Assembly (NCBI RefSeq): GCF_004000805.1
Contig: NZ_BILY01000001.1
Location: forward strand, 248,001 to 312,000
Reading direction: 5' to 3'
Origin: Paenibacillus glycanilyticus NBRC 16618
GTDB taxonomy: Bacteria; Bacillota; Bacilli; Paenibacillales; Paenibacillaceae
DNA length: 64,000 nucleotides
The notes under the pieces are model-generated. The model searched no databases. It worked only from the letters and a program-made list of their open reading frames with translations, and was not told the DNA's origin. Every line of letters begins with the position of its first letter. Position 1 is the stretch's first letter. Below are positions 55,697-64,000 of this stretch, piece by piece. The translations under genes and the position numbers were made by a program.

Positions 55697-56809
55697 CTAC
55701 TCCTCCTTGCTGCAAGCCGCTTCAGCATCTGTCACAGCAGCAGGCGGAGCTTCGTGTAGACCGTAAAGCTCGATCGCGTTCTCCACCAAAATACGCTGAC
55801 GAAGCTCCTTGCGAATCGGCTGAAGCGCCATCTTCGGATTATCAAAGTCCCAATGCGGGTAATCGGATGAGAACATGACGGTTCTGCCGGCATCGACCAT
55901 ATCCAGAATTTGATTCAGATGCTCGTTGTTGGCCGGCTCTTCAATCGGCTGAGTCGTCAGGCGAATATGTTCCTTGATATATTCGGATGGAAGCCGCTTC
56001 AGCCACGGCACCAGATCTCTTAAGCCCTTATAGTTCTTGTCCATTCGCCACATGAGATGAGGCAGCCATGCGATACCGCCTTCAATCGCCACGAACTTCA
56101 AAGATGGAAACTTTTCAAATACGCCTTCGCATACAAGAGAATTGACATGCGCCATATAGTTAGCAGGCAATATATTATGCCATTCCAGGTAAGAGGTCGG
56201 ATAACCGGATGGCGTAGGCGCACCCGCAATGCCTCTTCCTTCCGTTCCGGGATGAACCGCCACCGGCAAGCCGTTACGCTCGGCTGCCTCATAGATCGGA
56301 TGATAGAAGCGTTGACCAAACAGCATCCGCGAACCGCTGCACATGATAACTTGCACCATGTTTTTGTTAACGGCCATACGGTCGATTTCTTTCGCCGCCG
56401 CCAATGGATCCGCATGATTAATCAGAATCGAGCCTTTATAGACGGGACTGGCCTTGAGCCATGTCTCGACAAGCCAATCGTTATACGCGCTGGCGACAAC
56501 GTTCCCGTAATCCGGATTAGGATTGAGTGAGATCCCCAGAATGCCGGAGCCCGTCAATATACCGTAATCAATACCGTACTTGTGAAAATGATGCTCAAGC
56601 ATATGCTTCGGATCGCTGCCAGGCAAGCCGCCTCCCGGCGGTATGGCATCGGAACGCAATACGCCTATTGGCGAATGCCAGCCGCCTCCGTAGCCCGCTC
56701 CGGCCGATTTCCAATAATCATGCCATACTCTCGGCAAGAACGGCAGTAAATCTTCGGACTTGGCAATCGCATTATGCACATCTGTATCAATAATTTTCGG
56801 CTTAGTCAT
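55697..56809 (-). CDS. Amidohydrolase family 2 protein (ACMSD-like)
   Basis: A 370-residue metal-dependent TIM-barrel hydrolase/decarboxylase. Motifs: DTDVHN near the start, LPVAVHPGTEG, FVAIEGGIAWLPHLMWRMDKNY, MFSSDYPHWDFDNPK. Relatives include ACMS decarboxylase and gamma-resorcylate decarboxylase, and many members occur with Rieske proteins in degradation clusters. The metal site is D-x-H near residue 10 (DTDVHN), His in AVHP, and Asp in SSDYPH. Start ATG 56809 with AAAGGAGAGG. First gene of the operon with Rieske, FNR and GH105-like genes. Confidence 0.88.
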   Translation of the reverse strand: MTKPKIIDTDVHNAIAKSEDLLPFLPRVWHDYWKSAGAGYGGGWHSPIGVLRSDAIPPGGGLPGSDPKHMLEHHFHKYGIDYGILTGSGILGISLNPNPDYGNVVASAYNDWLVETWLKASPVYKGSILINHADPLAAAKEIDRMAVNKNMVQVIMCSGSRMLFGQRFYHPIYEAAERNGLPVAVHPGTEGRGIAGAPTPSGYPTSYLEWHNILPANYMAHVNSLVCEGVFEKFPSLKFVAIEGGIAWLPHLMWRMDKNYKGLRDLVPWLKRLPSEYIKEHIRLTTQPIEEPANNEHLNQILDMVDAGRTVMFSSDYPHWDFDNPKMALQPIRKELRQRILVENAIELYGLHEAPPAAVTDAEAACSKEE

Positions 56810-56837
56810 GGGAACCTCTCCTTTGCCCCGCAAAAAG

Positions 56838-56851
56838 TGTAATCGCTTTAT
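56838..56851 (-). promoter_or_regulatory. cre-like site upstream of the amidohydrolase operon
   Basis: TGTAATCGCTTTAT matches 12 of 14 positions of the cre consensus and lies about 30 bases before the start codon. It suggests catabolite repression, from sequence only. Confidence 0.35.
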
Positions 56852-56896
56852 TAGCTTTACTTTACAATGCGGGGACTCTAACGTACATGAAGAAAA

Positions 56897-56933
56897 GGCA
56901 TGAGAATCTGGATTATTGTCAGATTCCCATGCC
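56897..56933 (-). terminator. Terminator of the pyruvyltransferase-AraC unit
   Basis: A 14-bp stem on the minus strand (GGCATGGGAATCTG with its partner, one G-U pair, 9-base loop) followed by UUUUC, ten bases past the AraC stop codon. Confidence 0.9.
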
Positions 56934-56942
56934 CTTCAAAGC

Positions 56943-57776
56943 TTATGATTTTCGGAAATCTCTTGGGGACATTCCCGTCTCTTTCTGAAACAATCTGGAG
57001 AAATAGAAGGAATCCTCGAACCCGCTTTCCTCCGCAATTTCTTTAATAGGCAGATCCGTATTTCTAAGCAATAGCTTAGAATGATCAATTCTGATTTTGT
57101 TTAAATAACGTATGGGACTAATGCCCGTATGCGCTTTGAATAAGACGGAGAAATAGCCCGGGGACAAGGAAATGCTTTCTGCCAGCTGATCACGGGTAAG
57201 ATTCTCTTTGAATGACTGCTTCATATACTGAATAGCCTTCTGAACGGCGGTCACCGCACCCGGATGATCTTCCCGATTGGCTCCTAGCCTCTGGATAAGC
57301 TGAATCGCATTTAACAATTGCAGCTTGACATGCCATTCATAGCCGTTGTTTTTATCATGCCAGAGCTCATAGGCCTCCCGAAATACAGATTCAAGCACCA
57401 TCTGCTCGGACCCTGCGTTGCCAAGCTGCAACGGCAGTCTCCCGGACGCCTCGCGGCTGAGCATAGTGCCCCCTTCCCATTGAATCGTACGGTATTGAAA
57501 CAGAAAGGAATAGAAATGAAGAGGGTTCGAACGACTGGAGGTTAATCGCATAGGGAGTCCCGGCCAGATTTGAAATAAGTCTCCGGGACCAATCGACTTC
57601 TCTTCGCCGTCAAATGCAAGCACCCCTTCTCCGCTGTACACATAAGCAAGCGAGTGTACACCCGTCCGTTCCCTTGCTATTTGATAGTCAAGCTGTTCCC
57701 ATACCTGTTTATTTCGAATAGCCACCTCTATAATTCGAGGAGTAAAACCGTTAAAAAATTCATAGTCCATCATCAT
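56943..57776 (-). CDS. AraC-family transcriptional regulator
   Basis: A 277-residue regulator with an N-terminal cupin (VHSLAYVYSGEGVLAFDGEE; GDLFQIWPGLPMRLTS) and C-terminal AraC domain (SLSPGYFSVLFKAHTGISPIRYLNK, then FEDSFYFSRLFQKETGMSPRDFRK). It starts with ATGATGATG; the exact start is one of these. It follows the pyruvyltransferase-family gene by six bases in the same direction, so both share a transcript. It could control the neighbouring amidohydrolase operon or its own unit. Confidence 0.9.
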   Translation of the reverse strand: MMMDYEFFNGFTPRIIEVAIRNKQVWEQLDYQIARERTGVHSLAYVYSGEGVLAFDGEEKSIGPGDLFQIWPGLPMRLTSSRSNPLHFYSFLFQYRTIQWEGGTMLSREASGRLPLQLGNAGSEQMVLESVFREAYELWHDKNNGYEWHVKLQLLNAIQLIQRLGANREDHPGAVTAVQKAIQYMKQSFKENLTRDQLAESISLSPGYFSVLFKAHTGISPIRYLNKIRIDHSKLLLRNTDLPIKEIAEESGFEDSFYFSRLFQKETGMSPRDFRKS

Positions 57777-57782
57777 GTTCCG

Positions 57783-58973
57783 TTAACCTATAGCCCGCTT
57801 CAAAGTATCCACCATCTCGTGCTGGAGTGCCTGCACACGCTGCTGTGCCTGGGCAGCAGCATGTTTGGCAGCCTCCCCGTGCATCGCTAACTGGAGAACT
57901 GCAGGGACAATTCTATTTCTGTCTTGTTCCAGATCCAAATCAAACAGCCATTCGTCAAGGCCGATGTCCCTCCACATGTATCCTTTGGAGGTCTGCTCTT
58001 TGAACGTGCATACGATAGCCGGGATCCCATTGCCAATACACATAATCGGCGAATGCATTTCATTGCCGAACAGTCCAGCCGAACGCACATATACGCTTAA
58101 GGCCTCATCCGTCAGCCAGAATCGGTCTCTCCAAACGACTTTTGGCTTCATATCCTCCGGAAGCTGATCCCACAGCATTTCTTTGCCTAGTTCCATTTGG
58201 GTCATATCCTCCGGACAAATCAGCACTTTATAGGGAGTATTCCTCACAATCTCGATAACGGCCTGCCTGAGCTCAACATGATCATGTTCCTTCATCGCTT
58301 GATTATAGGCATGCTTGTCTTCATCGAAGGAAACGTTCTTTATTGTCCAGAACGGCGTATAGCGGTACCTTGGAATACAGCAAATAAATTGACCCTCCTC
58401 CAGACCTTTTTCGTTTAAAAAGGCCGTTGCCCGGGCGTCATCTCTTAAATCTGCTGCGAAAGCGCCATCTGGCCCAAACCTCATAATGGGACAATAAATG
58501 CCATCGTCTATGGCTTTCGCCAGTGAAACGGAGTCGCGGAAATAGACGAATGCTGCCTCTGACAAGAGCTGCTGCATAGCCGGCCAATTCGATTCATTAT
58601 AACCGCCATAAGTGATGCCAAAGACACCATACGGCTTGCCCGTATGCTGCCGGTATGCTTTCACATCCTCATGGCCTACAAGCAATGGACCAGAGCCGTG
58701 AAGCAGAAAATCACTCTGTTCCACCGCTTTCTGCAGCTCCGGATTGGATGCACGGCCATCATTGCCAATACGTCCCTGCACGGCTTGAAGCTCAGGAAAG
58801 CGTCTGAGGAGCATGGCGAGAACCTCTTCGTTGAAATCATCCGATGCCCATAGAATAACCCCCGCCTCAGGCATATAAGTATTCAACAGCTTTAATACGC
58901 CGGGAGTATGCGCAATATCTCCAATATTCACAGTCTGCCAAGATGAACGAAGCAGGATTGTCGGTTTGTTCAT
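57783..58973 (-). CDS. Polysaccharide pyruvyl transferase family protein
   Basis: A 396-residue protein of the polysaccharide pyruvyltransferase family. It has the N-terminal (T/S)xNIGDIAHTPGVLKLL motif, LLHGSGPLLVG and GVFGITYGGY in the first Rossmann-like domain, and VWRDRFWLTDEALSVYVRSAGLFGNEMHSPIMCIGNGIPAIV in the second with the conserved His. Family members add pyruvate ketals to polysaccharides; CsaB does so on the cell-wall polymer that SLH domains bind. Here it lies 67 bases downstream of the large SLH gene, yet the sequence differs from classic CsaB at its N-terminus, so the acceptor is uncertain. GAGGTGA precedes the ATG. Confidence 0.75.
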   Translation of the reverse strand: MNKPTILLRSSWQTVNIGDIAHTPGVLKLLNTYMPEAGVILWASDDFNEEVLAMLLRRFPELQAVQGRIGNDGRASNPELQKAVEQSDFLLHGSGPLLVGHEDVKAYRQHTGKPYGVFGITYGGYNESNWPAMQQLLSEAAFVYFRDSVSLAKAIDDGIYCPIMRFGPDGAFAADLRDDARATAFLNEKGLEEGQFICCIPRYRYTPFWTIKNVSFDEDKHAYNQAMKEHDHVELRQAVIEIVRNTPYKVLICPEDMTQMELGKEMLWDQLPEDMKPKVVWRDRFWLTDEALSVYVRSAGLFGNEMHSPIMCIGNGIPAIVCTFKEQTSKGYMWRDIGLDEWLFDLDLEQDRNRIVPAVLQLAMHGEAAKHAAAQAQQRVQALQHEMVDTLKRAIG

Positions 58974-59040
58974 AAGTCACCTCAAGTTAATAAGTCTTGC
59001 ACGCAGTGAACTTCTTGCTGCGCACAAGACTTTTTATAGG

Positions 59041-62000
59041 TTATTTCAGAAGTTGATAAACTCTATAGATCAGCACGGCCGCTTCTGCGCGGGTTGAATA
59101 GCCTATTGGATTCAGATTGCCTCTCTCCCCTTGGACCATTCCAGCTTGCACAAGTGCAGCCATACTGCTCTTGGCATATTCGGATACCAGATTAACATCG
59201 GCAAAGCTGTCCAAGCTTTTCTCCTCCGCCGCGATTGGCAATGAATATCCCGCAGCCTGCAAAGCTCTTGCAGTCAGAACCATCATTTCCTGCCTGCTGA
59301 TCTCCTGCCGCGGACCAAAACGGCCATCGCTCAGCCCTTTTGCAATCCCAAGCTCCTTGGCAATACCCACCTCATTGTAGAAATAATCCGTTGCTTGAAT
59401 ATCGGCAAAATTTGAAGTTATATCTTTTTCTATTCCTAAGGTGCGGATCAATAGGGAGATGAAATCCGCTCTTGTTATCCTTTTGCCTGGACCAAAGGTT
59501 GTTTCACTCGTACCGTTAATAATGCCTTTGGATACCAATACTTCAACCGGCTCCTTTGCCCAACCGAATTGCCCAAGATCCGAAAAGCTAGAGATCTGAA
59601 AACCTACGGCAAACGTACTGAAATGATTGGTAGTGAACGTAACCATTCCGGTGCGCGCATCATAGCGTCCCGAAGGGATTTTGACGACTTTACCTTCACC
59701 GTCTATATACCAAATCGCGATATGCTCCGGCTTCTTCATCTCATCCGGTGTTGGCTTATACGGAATGGAAACGACGACAGGAGCTTGCTTGTTCTTCCAT
59801 GTTACTTGCTTGCCGTCCACGAATAGGGCCAAATCAATGACAGGCTTGTCGCCAATTTTCCTCTTCACTTCAGTTGAAAGTCTGGAACGGTCAGCGGAGC
59901 CGATGCTGAGTTCAACCTTCGATGCTCCTTCCAAATCTATTCCCTGCAGCATTTGGTCGGACAATAGGATCGTTCCTAATGCCGTATGCAGCTCCAATTG
60001 ATTAGAATCCGGCATTCCTTTAAAGTACACCGCGGGAATGGATTGCACATAGGTCTGTGCACCCGCCGTTTCCTTGATGCGCACAGTTATTTTTTTATTT
60101 CCCTCGTCATCTGCTGCTGCTTTGGCCAACATCGCCTGAAGCATCTCCTCGGTGAGCTCTGCAGAAGCCTTGTTGCCCGTTAATGCCGGACTCAATTCGA
60201 TTTCCGAATGGTCTGGTACCGTCACCTGTGAATTCGTATCACCGCCTGAGTCGCCATTGCCGCTCCCGGTTCCGGTTCCAGGCTCCACCGCCGGTGGAGC
60301 TGCCAAGGTCACATTTCCGAATAAAGACGTAGATGCATTCGAATTCAGCTTTCGGTTACTCCACATCGTTGCATTATCCCGAATGCCGTCATAATTGCTG
60401 TCATCGCTCGCTCCAAAATCAAATCCGATTACCGTGCCGACGGTTGGCGTAATCGTCCGCAAAGGAAGAGCCGCTTCAATCATATAGCCGCCGTCAACAA
60501 CCTTGGCCGCCGAAGTAAAGCTGTCAGCGGTAGCGTTCTTGCCCGCGCTTCTGAGATTCTGATAGTTCACGCGATAATGACTGTCATCTGCTTCATAAGT
60601 TACTGTTTTCGCATTATTCTCGTCTATGAAAAACTCCATGGAATCATGCTCCCACAAATTTCCGCCTGTGGCATTCAAATTGTGGTCCTCTACCTGCGCT
60701 AACACGTATAACTGATGCTCATCCCACAGCAATCGCACCTTTGCCAATGGATAACCTTTCGTCGGGTCGCTTAAATAGAGCGCTTGATTGCTTGGTGTCG
60801 TAGACCAAATATCATCGATAACCCCGTCAATAACCGGCGTTCCCTTTGCTGCCGTTGTGGCTTTCGGCACTTCCGGGGTAGGTTCCGTAATTTGCACCGT
60901 ATCATCTTCAAGGAAAGAAGCATTATTCCACGCCGTTTCATAGGCACCGATATCTACTCTCGCATTCGCTCCAGCCCCTGCAAACGGACGAACATTCCCG
61001 TCGAAGTCTTCAGTTGGAGCCATCGTACGGGTGCCCGTATCATTAGCCGGGGAATCCTGCTGCAGATGAAAATCATAAGTTCCATCGGCTACGGACACAA
61101 ATTTAGGGTCGGCAACCTTGTCGTTTTGTCCAAGAAACCGGGTTAAACCGCCATATAAATTGTTTGCAAACAGATTATTCCAGCCCGCGCTGCCATTGGC
61201 ATACTCCCCTTCTTCATCCCGTGCAATCGAAATATTATTCAAGAAAATGGCATTGTCGCCGGATTGCACATCCATATTGGGATATTTCAAGTGAGGACTT
61301 CTGCTGTTGTGATAGACCGTGTTGTTTATAACATGAACGTTATTGCTGCGATAAACATGAATGCCGCCTCCGCCGTTGTCATAGACAATGTTGTTTATGA
61401 CAAGCTTTTTCCCTTTATAAGCTTCATCGACATCGAAAATAATGCCGTTTCCATCCGAATAATCCTTCGTCTTTTCCCACTTCACCTTGGTTTCGTTGTC
61501 ATGCACCAGATTGTTCCGGACAATAATTTTATAATCCGTCGTATTGTTATCGTAATCCTTATCATTCATAAAGCTGATGCCGCTTGTTGCGTAAAAGGAA
61601 TACCAAGAGTTTGAATAAATGTCATTATGGTCGATCGTGATATAATCTCCGCCGCCGCCAACACCGCCACCGGACATATGATGAATCTCGCTATTCTTTA
61701 CGACAAGATGATGGCCATTTAGAGTGATTCCATTAGTATTCGTCTTCGCGTATGTCGACCAGTCGGAACCTCCGCTTGCAATACTCTCGTAATTGGCTTC
61801 CCCTTCCGCTAGCGTCAGATTCCGGTTGTTTCCTTCAATCTCGAGCCCATCCAGAATAATATAATTGGCCGAGACATCAACCATGTCCCATACCCCTTTA
61901 ACTCCTGGAGGGAGGAGGAGCTTCGGTTTATTGTTCATGTCGTACGCTTTATAAGTGATATAATGCTCGTCGCCGGTTTTGACATCCCTCGCCCCTGAAC

Positions 62001-63729
62001 GATTAATAAGCACGAAATTATTGGCATCGTTCACCGGAGAATAGGTTCCGGGCATGAGGTTGACGGTATCACCCGGATTCGTAACGCTGATCGCTTTCGC
62101 AATGGTCTTGAAAGCGGTCGTCATGCTTAATCCATTATTGTTATCCAGTCCGCCGGGGCTGACATAATATTGAACAGGTTCTCCAATGTAAGGCTGCTCT
62201 TCAAAGATCGCTCCGGGGTCTGTGTTCACAACCGGAGCCGTACCAGGGTTATTGGAACCCGATAACTGGACATCATCAACCAGGATTTTGGTTTCCTGCC
62301 GCGCGCCGTCTTTGACTTCCATCATGAAACCCTTGAGCCCGCCTAAGTAAGCGTTGTTTTGCAAAGGCTCACTGTTCACGATTCGCGTATCATTCAAGTA
62401 TATATCGTAGCTTTTTGTATCCAGATGAACAATCAGTTTGATTTTGTACCAATTATCTATACTCCAGCTGCTTCTTGCGGCCATTGCGCCTGACTCTGTT
62501 GCGTTAGAGCGGGCGTAGATCTGATTATCCATTCCAAATGTAAAGATCGAGCTTTCCATACCGGAAGCACTTATCAGCTTGAAGATGTAATTGGCTTGTT
62601 CATCCTTCAGCAGAAAACGGGATTCCAATGTATAACTCTTCATCGAAACCGGCGCCACCCAGCTGGAATGGAAAGGAAAACCTATAACCCCTGGTTTGGA
62701 CGTAGGGGTTGTTACCTCTGCAACACGGGACCCCTCGTTGTCGATTATTTTGACCGTGCTGGCGGAGCTGCTTTTGATAGCACTGCCGCTAATCAGAGCG
62801 GAGTTTAATGTCGCCCCCGTTGCTGTTCCGGCGATGACAGGATCCACGTCCGATGCTTCAAAAGTCGTTGTACGGAATGTCTGGTCTCCCAGATCGGGTA
62901 TGGCTTCGTTAACAAATTCGAATCTGTCGATGACCGGCGTTGCATTCGTCCCGACCCGCTCAATCTTTAAAGTGTTTGCACCTGCGTTTAAGCGGATTCC
63001 TTTTATTTCTTCATACTGCCAGTTCGCCCATGAGCCTGTTGAAGCCCCTTTGGCATCTTGAATCCTCTCTCCATTCACGGTTATCGCGTAAGGCCGTGCC
63101 GTATTGCCCAGACTGTATCTTACTTTCATCGTGTAGATCCCGGTTTGGGGAACATCAACATTATTGTATAACATGTATCCGTTAACGCCTGAAGCAATGC
63201 TTGCGTAACCGGTGCCGGAGAATCCTGGAGCGGTGCCGGAGTTGGCGGCAATCGTAACGCCGGAATGAGCAGCACCTCCTCCATTCTCCGCTTCAACAAT
63301 CGTCGCGAATGGGATCGCTTCAATCGAATTAACCTTTGGACCGTCTTCGCTTTCCGGAGAAAGGTTAATCGTGTTCGAGCCTTGATTCAACAGCACGATC
63401 GCAGTTGGCGTGTTCTCGCCAGAGGTGTCTTCTTCACTCGTTGGAATCCCCGAAAAAGTGGCATACTTCTGCCCGTTTACCCTTAAGCTGAACGGTCTGG
63501 GCTCAGACTCCGCATTGCTGTAATGGATATGAATGATATAATTCCCTGCCACGGCAGCTTGTACATTCGTCCAGGTAAGACCGGAGCCATTCTCCATATC
63601 TCCCGATGCCGACTCCGTGTCATACAAGAACCCCTCAGCAGCGTATGCATGTTTGCCCGAAAGGCCGGGAGTCAAGTTCGTACTTAATACCAGAGTAAGC
63701 AGCAACAGCCATAAACCGATTTTCCTCAT
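59041..63729 (-). CDS. Large SLH-anchored surface protein with CBM and beta-helix domains
   Basis: A 1562-residue secreted protein. A signal peptide (IGLWLLLLTLVLSTNL...AYAA) leads into two carbohydrate-binding-like modules (to about residue 280), a concanavalin-like domain (to about 510), a parallel beta-helix (YVSPGGLDNNNGLSMTTAFK ... VIDGVIDDIW, about 520-970) of the type found in pectate lyases, a CBM9/DOMON-like module (about 985-1170), a Ser/Gly linker and a C-terminal region ending in two or three SLH repeats (FGWAKEPVEVLVSKGIINGTS; FADIQATDYFYNEVGIAKEL; FADVNLVSEYAKSSMAALV). The SLH tail holds it on the cell wall, so it may capture or cut polysaccharide. ATG 63729 with AAGGATG. Confidence 0.85.
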   Translation of the reverse strand: MRKIGLWLLLLTLVLSTNLTPGLSGKHAYAAEGFLYDTESASGDMENGSGLTWTNVQAAVAGNYIIHIHYSNAESEPRPFSLRVNGQKYATFSGIPTSEEDTSGENTPTAIVLLNQGSNTINLSPESEDGPKVNSIEAIPFATIVEAENGGGAAHSGVTIAANSGTAPGFSGTGYASIASGVNGYMLYNNVDVPQTGIYTMKVRYSLGNTARPYAITVNGERIQDAKGASTGSWANWQYEEIKGIRLNAGANTLKIERVGTNATPVIDRFEFVNEAIPDLGDQTFRTTTFEASDVDPVIAGTATGATLNSALISGSAIKSSSASTVKIIDNEGSRVAEVTTPTSKPGVIGFPFHSSWVAPVSMKSYTLESRFLLKDEQANYIFKLISASGMESSIFTFGMDNQIYARSNATESGAMAARSSWSIDNWYKIKLIVHLDTKSYDIYLNDTRIVNSEPLQNNAYLGGLKGFMMEVKDGARQETKILVDDVQLSGSNNPGTAPVVNTDPGAIFEEQPYIGEPVQYYVSPGGLDNNNGLSMTTAFKTIAKAISVTNPGDTVNLMPGTYSPVNDANNFVLINRSGARDVKTGDEHYITYKAYDMNNKPKLLLPPGVKGVWDMVDVSANYIILDGLEIEGNNRNLTLAEGEANYESIASGGSDWSTYAKTNTNGITLNGHHLVVKNSEIHHMSGGGVGGGGDYITIDHNDIYSNSWYSFYATSGISFMNDKDYDNNTTDYKIIVRNNLVHDNETKVKWEKTKDYSDGNGIIFDVDEAYKGKKLVINNIVYDNGGGGIHVYRSNNVHVINNTVYHNSRSPHLKYPNMDVQSGDNAIFLNNISIARDEEGEYANGSAGWNNLFANNLYGGLTRFLGQNDKVADPKFVSVADGTYDFHLQQDSPANDTGTRTMAPTEDFDGNVRPFAGAGANARVDIGAYETAWNNASFLEDDTVQITEPTPEVPKATTAAKGTPVIDGVIDDIWSTTPSNQALYLSDPTKGYPLAKVRLLWDEHQLYVLAQVEDHNLNATGGNLWEHDSMEFFIDENNAKTVTYEADDSHYRVNYQNLRSAGKNATADSFTSAAKVVDGGYMIEAALPLRTITPTVGTVIGFDFGASDDSNYDGIRDNATMWSNRKLNSNASTSLFGNVTLAAPPAVEPGTGTGSGNGDSGGDTNSQVTVPDHSEIELSPALTGNKASAELTEEMLQAMLAKAAADDEGNKKITVRIKETAGAQTYVQSIPAVYFKGMPDSNQLELHTALGTILLSDQMLQGIDLEGASKVELSIGSADRSRLSTEVKRKIGDKPVIDLALFVDGKQVTWKNKQAPVVVSIPYKPTPDEMKKPEHIAIWYIDGEGKVVKIPSGRYDARTGMVTFTTNHFSTFAVGFQISSFSDLGQFGWAKEPVEVLVSKGIINGTSETTFGPGKRITRADFISLLIRTLGIEKDITSNFADIQATDYFYNEVGIAKELGIAKGLSDGRFGPRQEISRQEMMVLTARALQAAGYSLPIAAEEKSLDSFADVNLVSEYAKSSMAALVQAGMVQGERGNLNPIGYSTRAEAAVLIYRVYQLLK

Positions 63730-63764
63730 TATGATCATCCTTTCTTGAAATGGATACCGCACTA

Positions 63765-63778
63765 ATTAAGCGCTTTCA
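63765..63778 (-). promoter_or_regulatory. cre-like site upstream of the large SLH gene
   Basis: On the minus strand TGAAAGCGCTTAAT matches 12 of 14 positions of the cre consensus, 36 bases before the start codon of the SLH gene. Suggests catabolite control. Confidence 0.4.
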
Positions 63779-63831
63779 CTCCTTGCCATAAGATAGGACT
63801 CAGAGGTTTGATTGACTCCCCCTGCGTCCTA

Positions 63832-63860
63832 GAAAAAGCCAGCTATTGAATAAGCTGGCT
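63832..63860 (-). terminator. Terminator of the ABC binding-protein gene at the window edge
   Basis: AGCCAGCT pairs with AGCTGGCT around an 8-base loop and is followed on the minus strand by five U residues, 12 bases past the stop codon at 63873. Confidence 0.88.
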
Positions 63861-63872
63861 GTATTCAATCAC

Positions 63873-64000
63873 TTATTTGCCACTGTTAACAGCTTCGTAC
63901 CAGGCATTTACTTCTTCCGTAATTTTATCGCCGCCCATCGACTTCCAGTTCTTCACGAACGTATCAAACTCATCGATTGGAGCTTTGCCATAAATAATTT
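63873..64000 (-). CDS. ABC transporter substrate-binding protein, C-terminal end (partial)
   Basis: The last 41 codons of a minus-strand gene that runs off the window. They read IIYGKAPIDEFDTFVKNWKS and MGGDKITEEVNAWYEAVNSG then K and stop, the usual C-terminal helix of family-1 sugar-binding lipoproteins (LplA/YtcQ group). The rest, including any lipobox, lies beyond 64000. It has its own terminator and is upstream of the large SLH gene. Confidence 0.8.
   Translation of the reverse strand, partial: IIYGKAPIDEFDTFVKNWKSMGGDKITEEVNAWYEAVNSGK

Overview
The window looks like a chromosomal segment of a spore-forming, soil-type Bacillota, most probably Paenibacillus or a close relative. The signs are strong AGGAGG-type ribosome binding sites with many TTG and GTG starts, sigma-K-like sequences, SLH-domain surface proteins, a YesM/YesN-type two-component system beside LplB/YtcP-type sugar permeases, and a very high density of AraC regulators and glycan enzymes. 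The genus is an inference; no rRNA or ribosomal protein gene is present.

Left region (1-10.3 kb). An SDR oxidoreductase is followed by a patchwork: a sugar isomerase/AraC pair, an orphan sugar-binding lipoprotein and a small SLH protein. Three fragments of the 3' part of a sigK-like sigma factor gene, all on the minus strand (835-950, 5700-6229, 9744-10273), divide the region. The two long copies are each 530 bp, start and stop at the same points, and encode the same protein while differing at many synonymous positions. Between them lies a visibly AT-rich island with a decayed Mrr-type restriction gene fragment, short repeats, small hypothetical genes, a secreted protein and the 3' half of a tRNA gene that abuts the sigK stop codon. 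This looks like a repeatedly used integration hot spot.

Middle region (10.3-42.6 kb). A carbohydrate-use region is built from repeated modules, each with an AraC regulator and cytoplasmic enzymes: GH88 unsaturated uronyl hydrolase plus isomerase (10-12 kb); 2-hydroxyacid dehydrogenase, a frameshifted Gfo/Idh oxidoreductase and another isomerase (13-17 kb); a BNR-4-like propeller plus a GH101/129-like hydrolase (18-21 kb); a YesM/YesN two-component system with a divergent membrane-anchored binding protein and a two-permease/lipoprotein ABC importer with no ATPase (21-30 kb); GH88 plus heparinase II/III-type lyase (32.5-35.5 kb); AraC plus isomerase plus a phytanoyl-CoA dioxygenase-like protein (36.5-39 kb); and an AraC/GH5-like pair (39.5-42.5 kb). 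The enzyme set suits uptake and intracellular breakdown of uronic-acid-containing oligosaccharides.

Right region (42.6-57 kb). Two minus-strand operons flank a GntR/UTRA regulator. The downstream one (ROK kinase, phosphotriesterase-family hydrolase, SDR, SIS protein, FAD oxidoreductase, GH94-like protein) starts at a near-consensus promoter bracketed by two perfect TTGTACGTACAA palindromes; a variant of the site lies ahead of the GntR gene. The other operon joins an ACMSD-like amidohydrolase, a Rieske ferredoxin, a ferredoxin-NADP reductase and a GH105-like protein; no terminal oxygenase is visible. A GH39-like gene with a [4Fe-4S] ferredoxin lies farther downstream.

Far right (57-64 kb). 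AraC and a pyruvyltransferase-family gene precede a 1562-residue SLH-anchored protein with carbohydrate-binding and beta-helix domains. The 3' end of another ABC binding-protein gene runs off the window edge.
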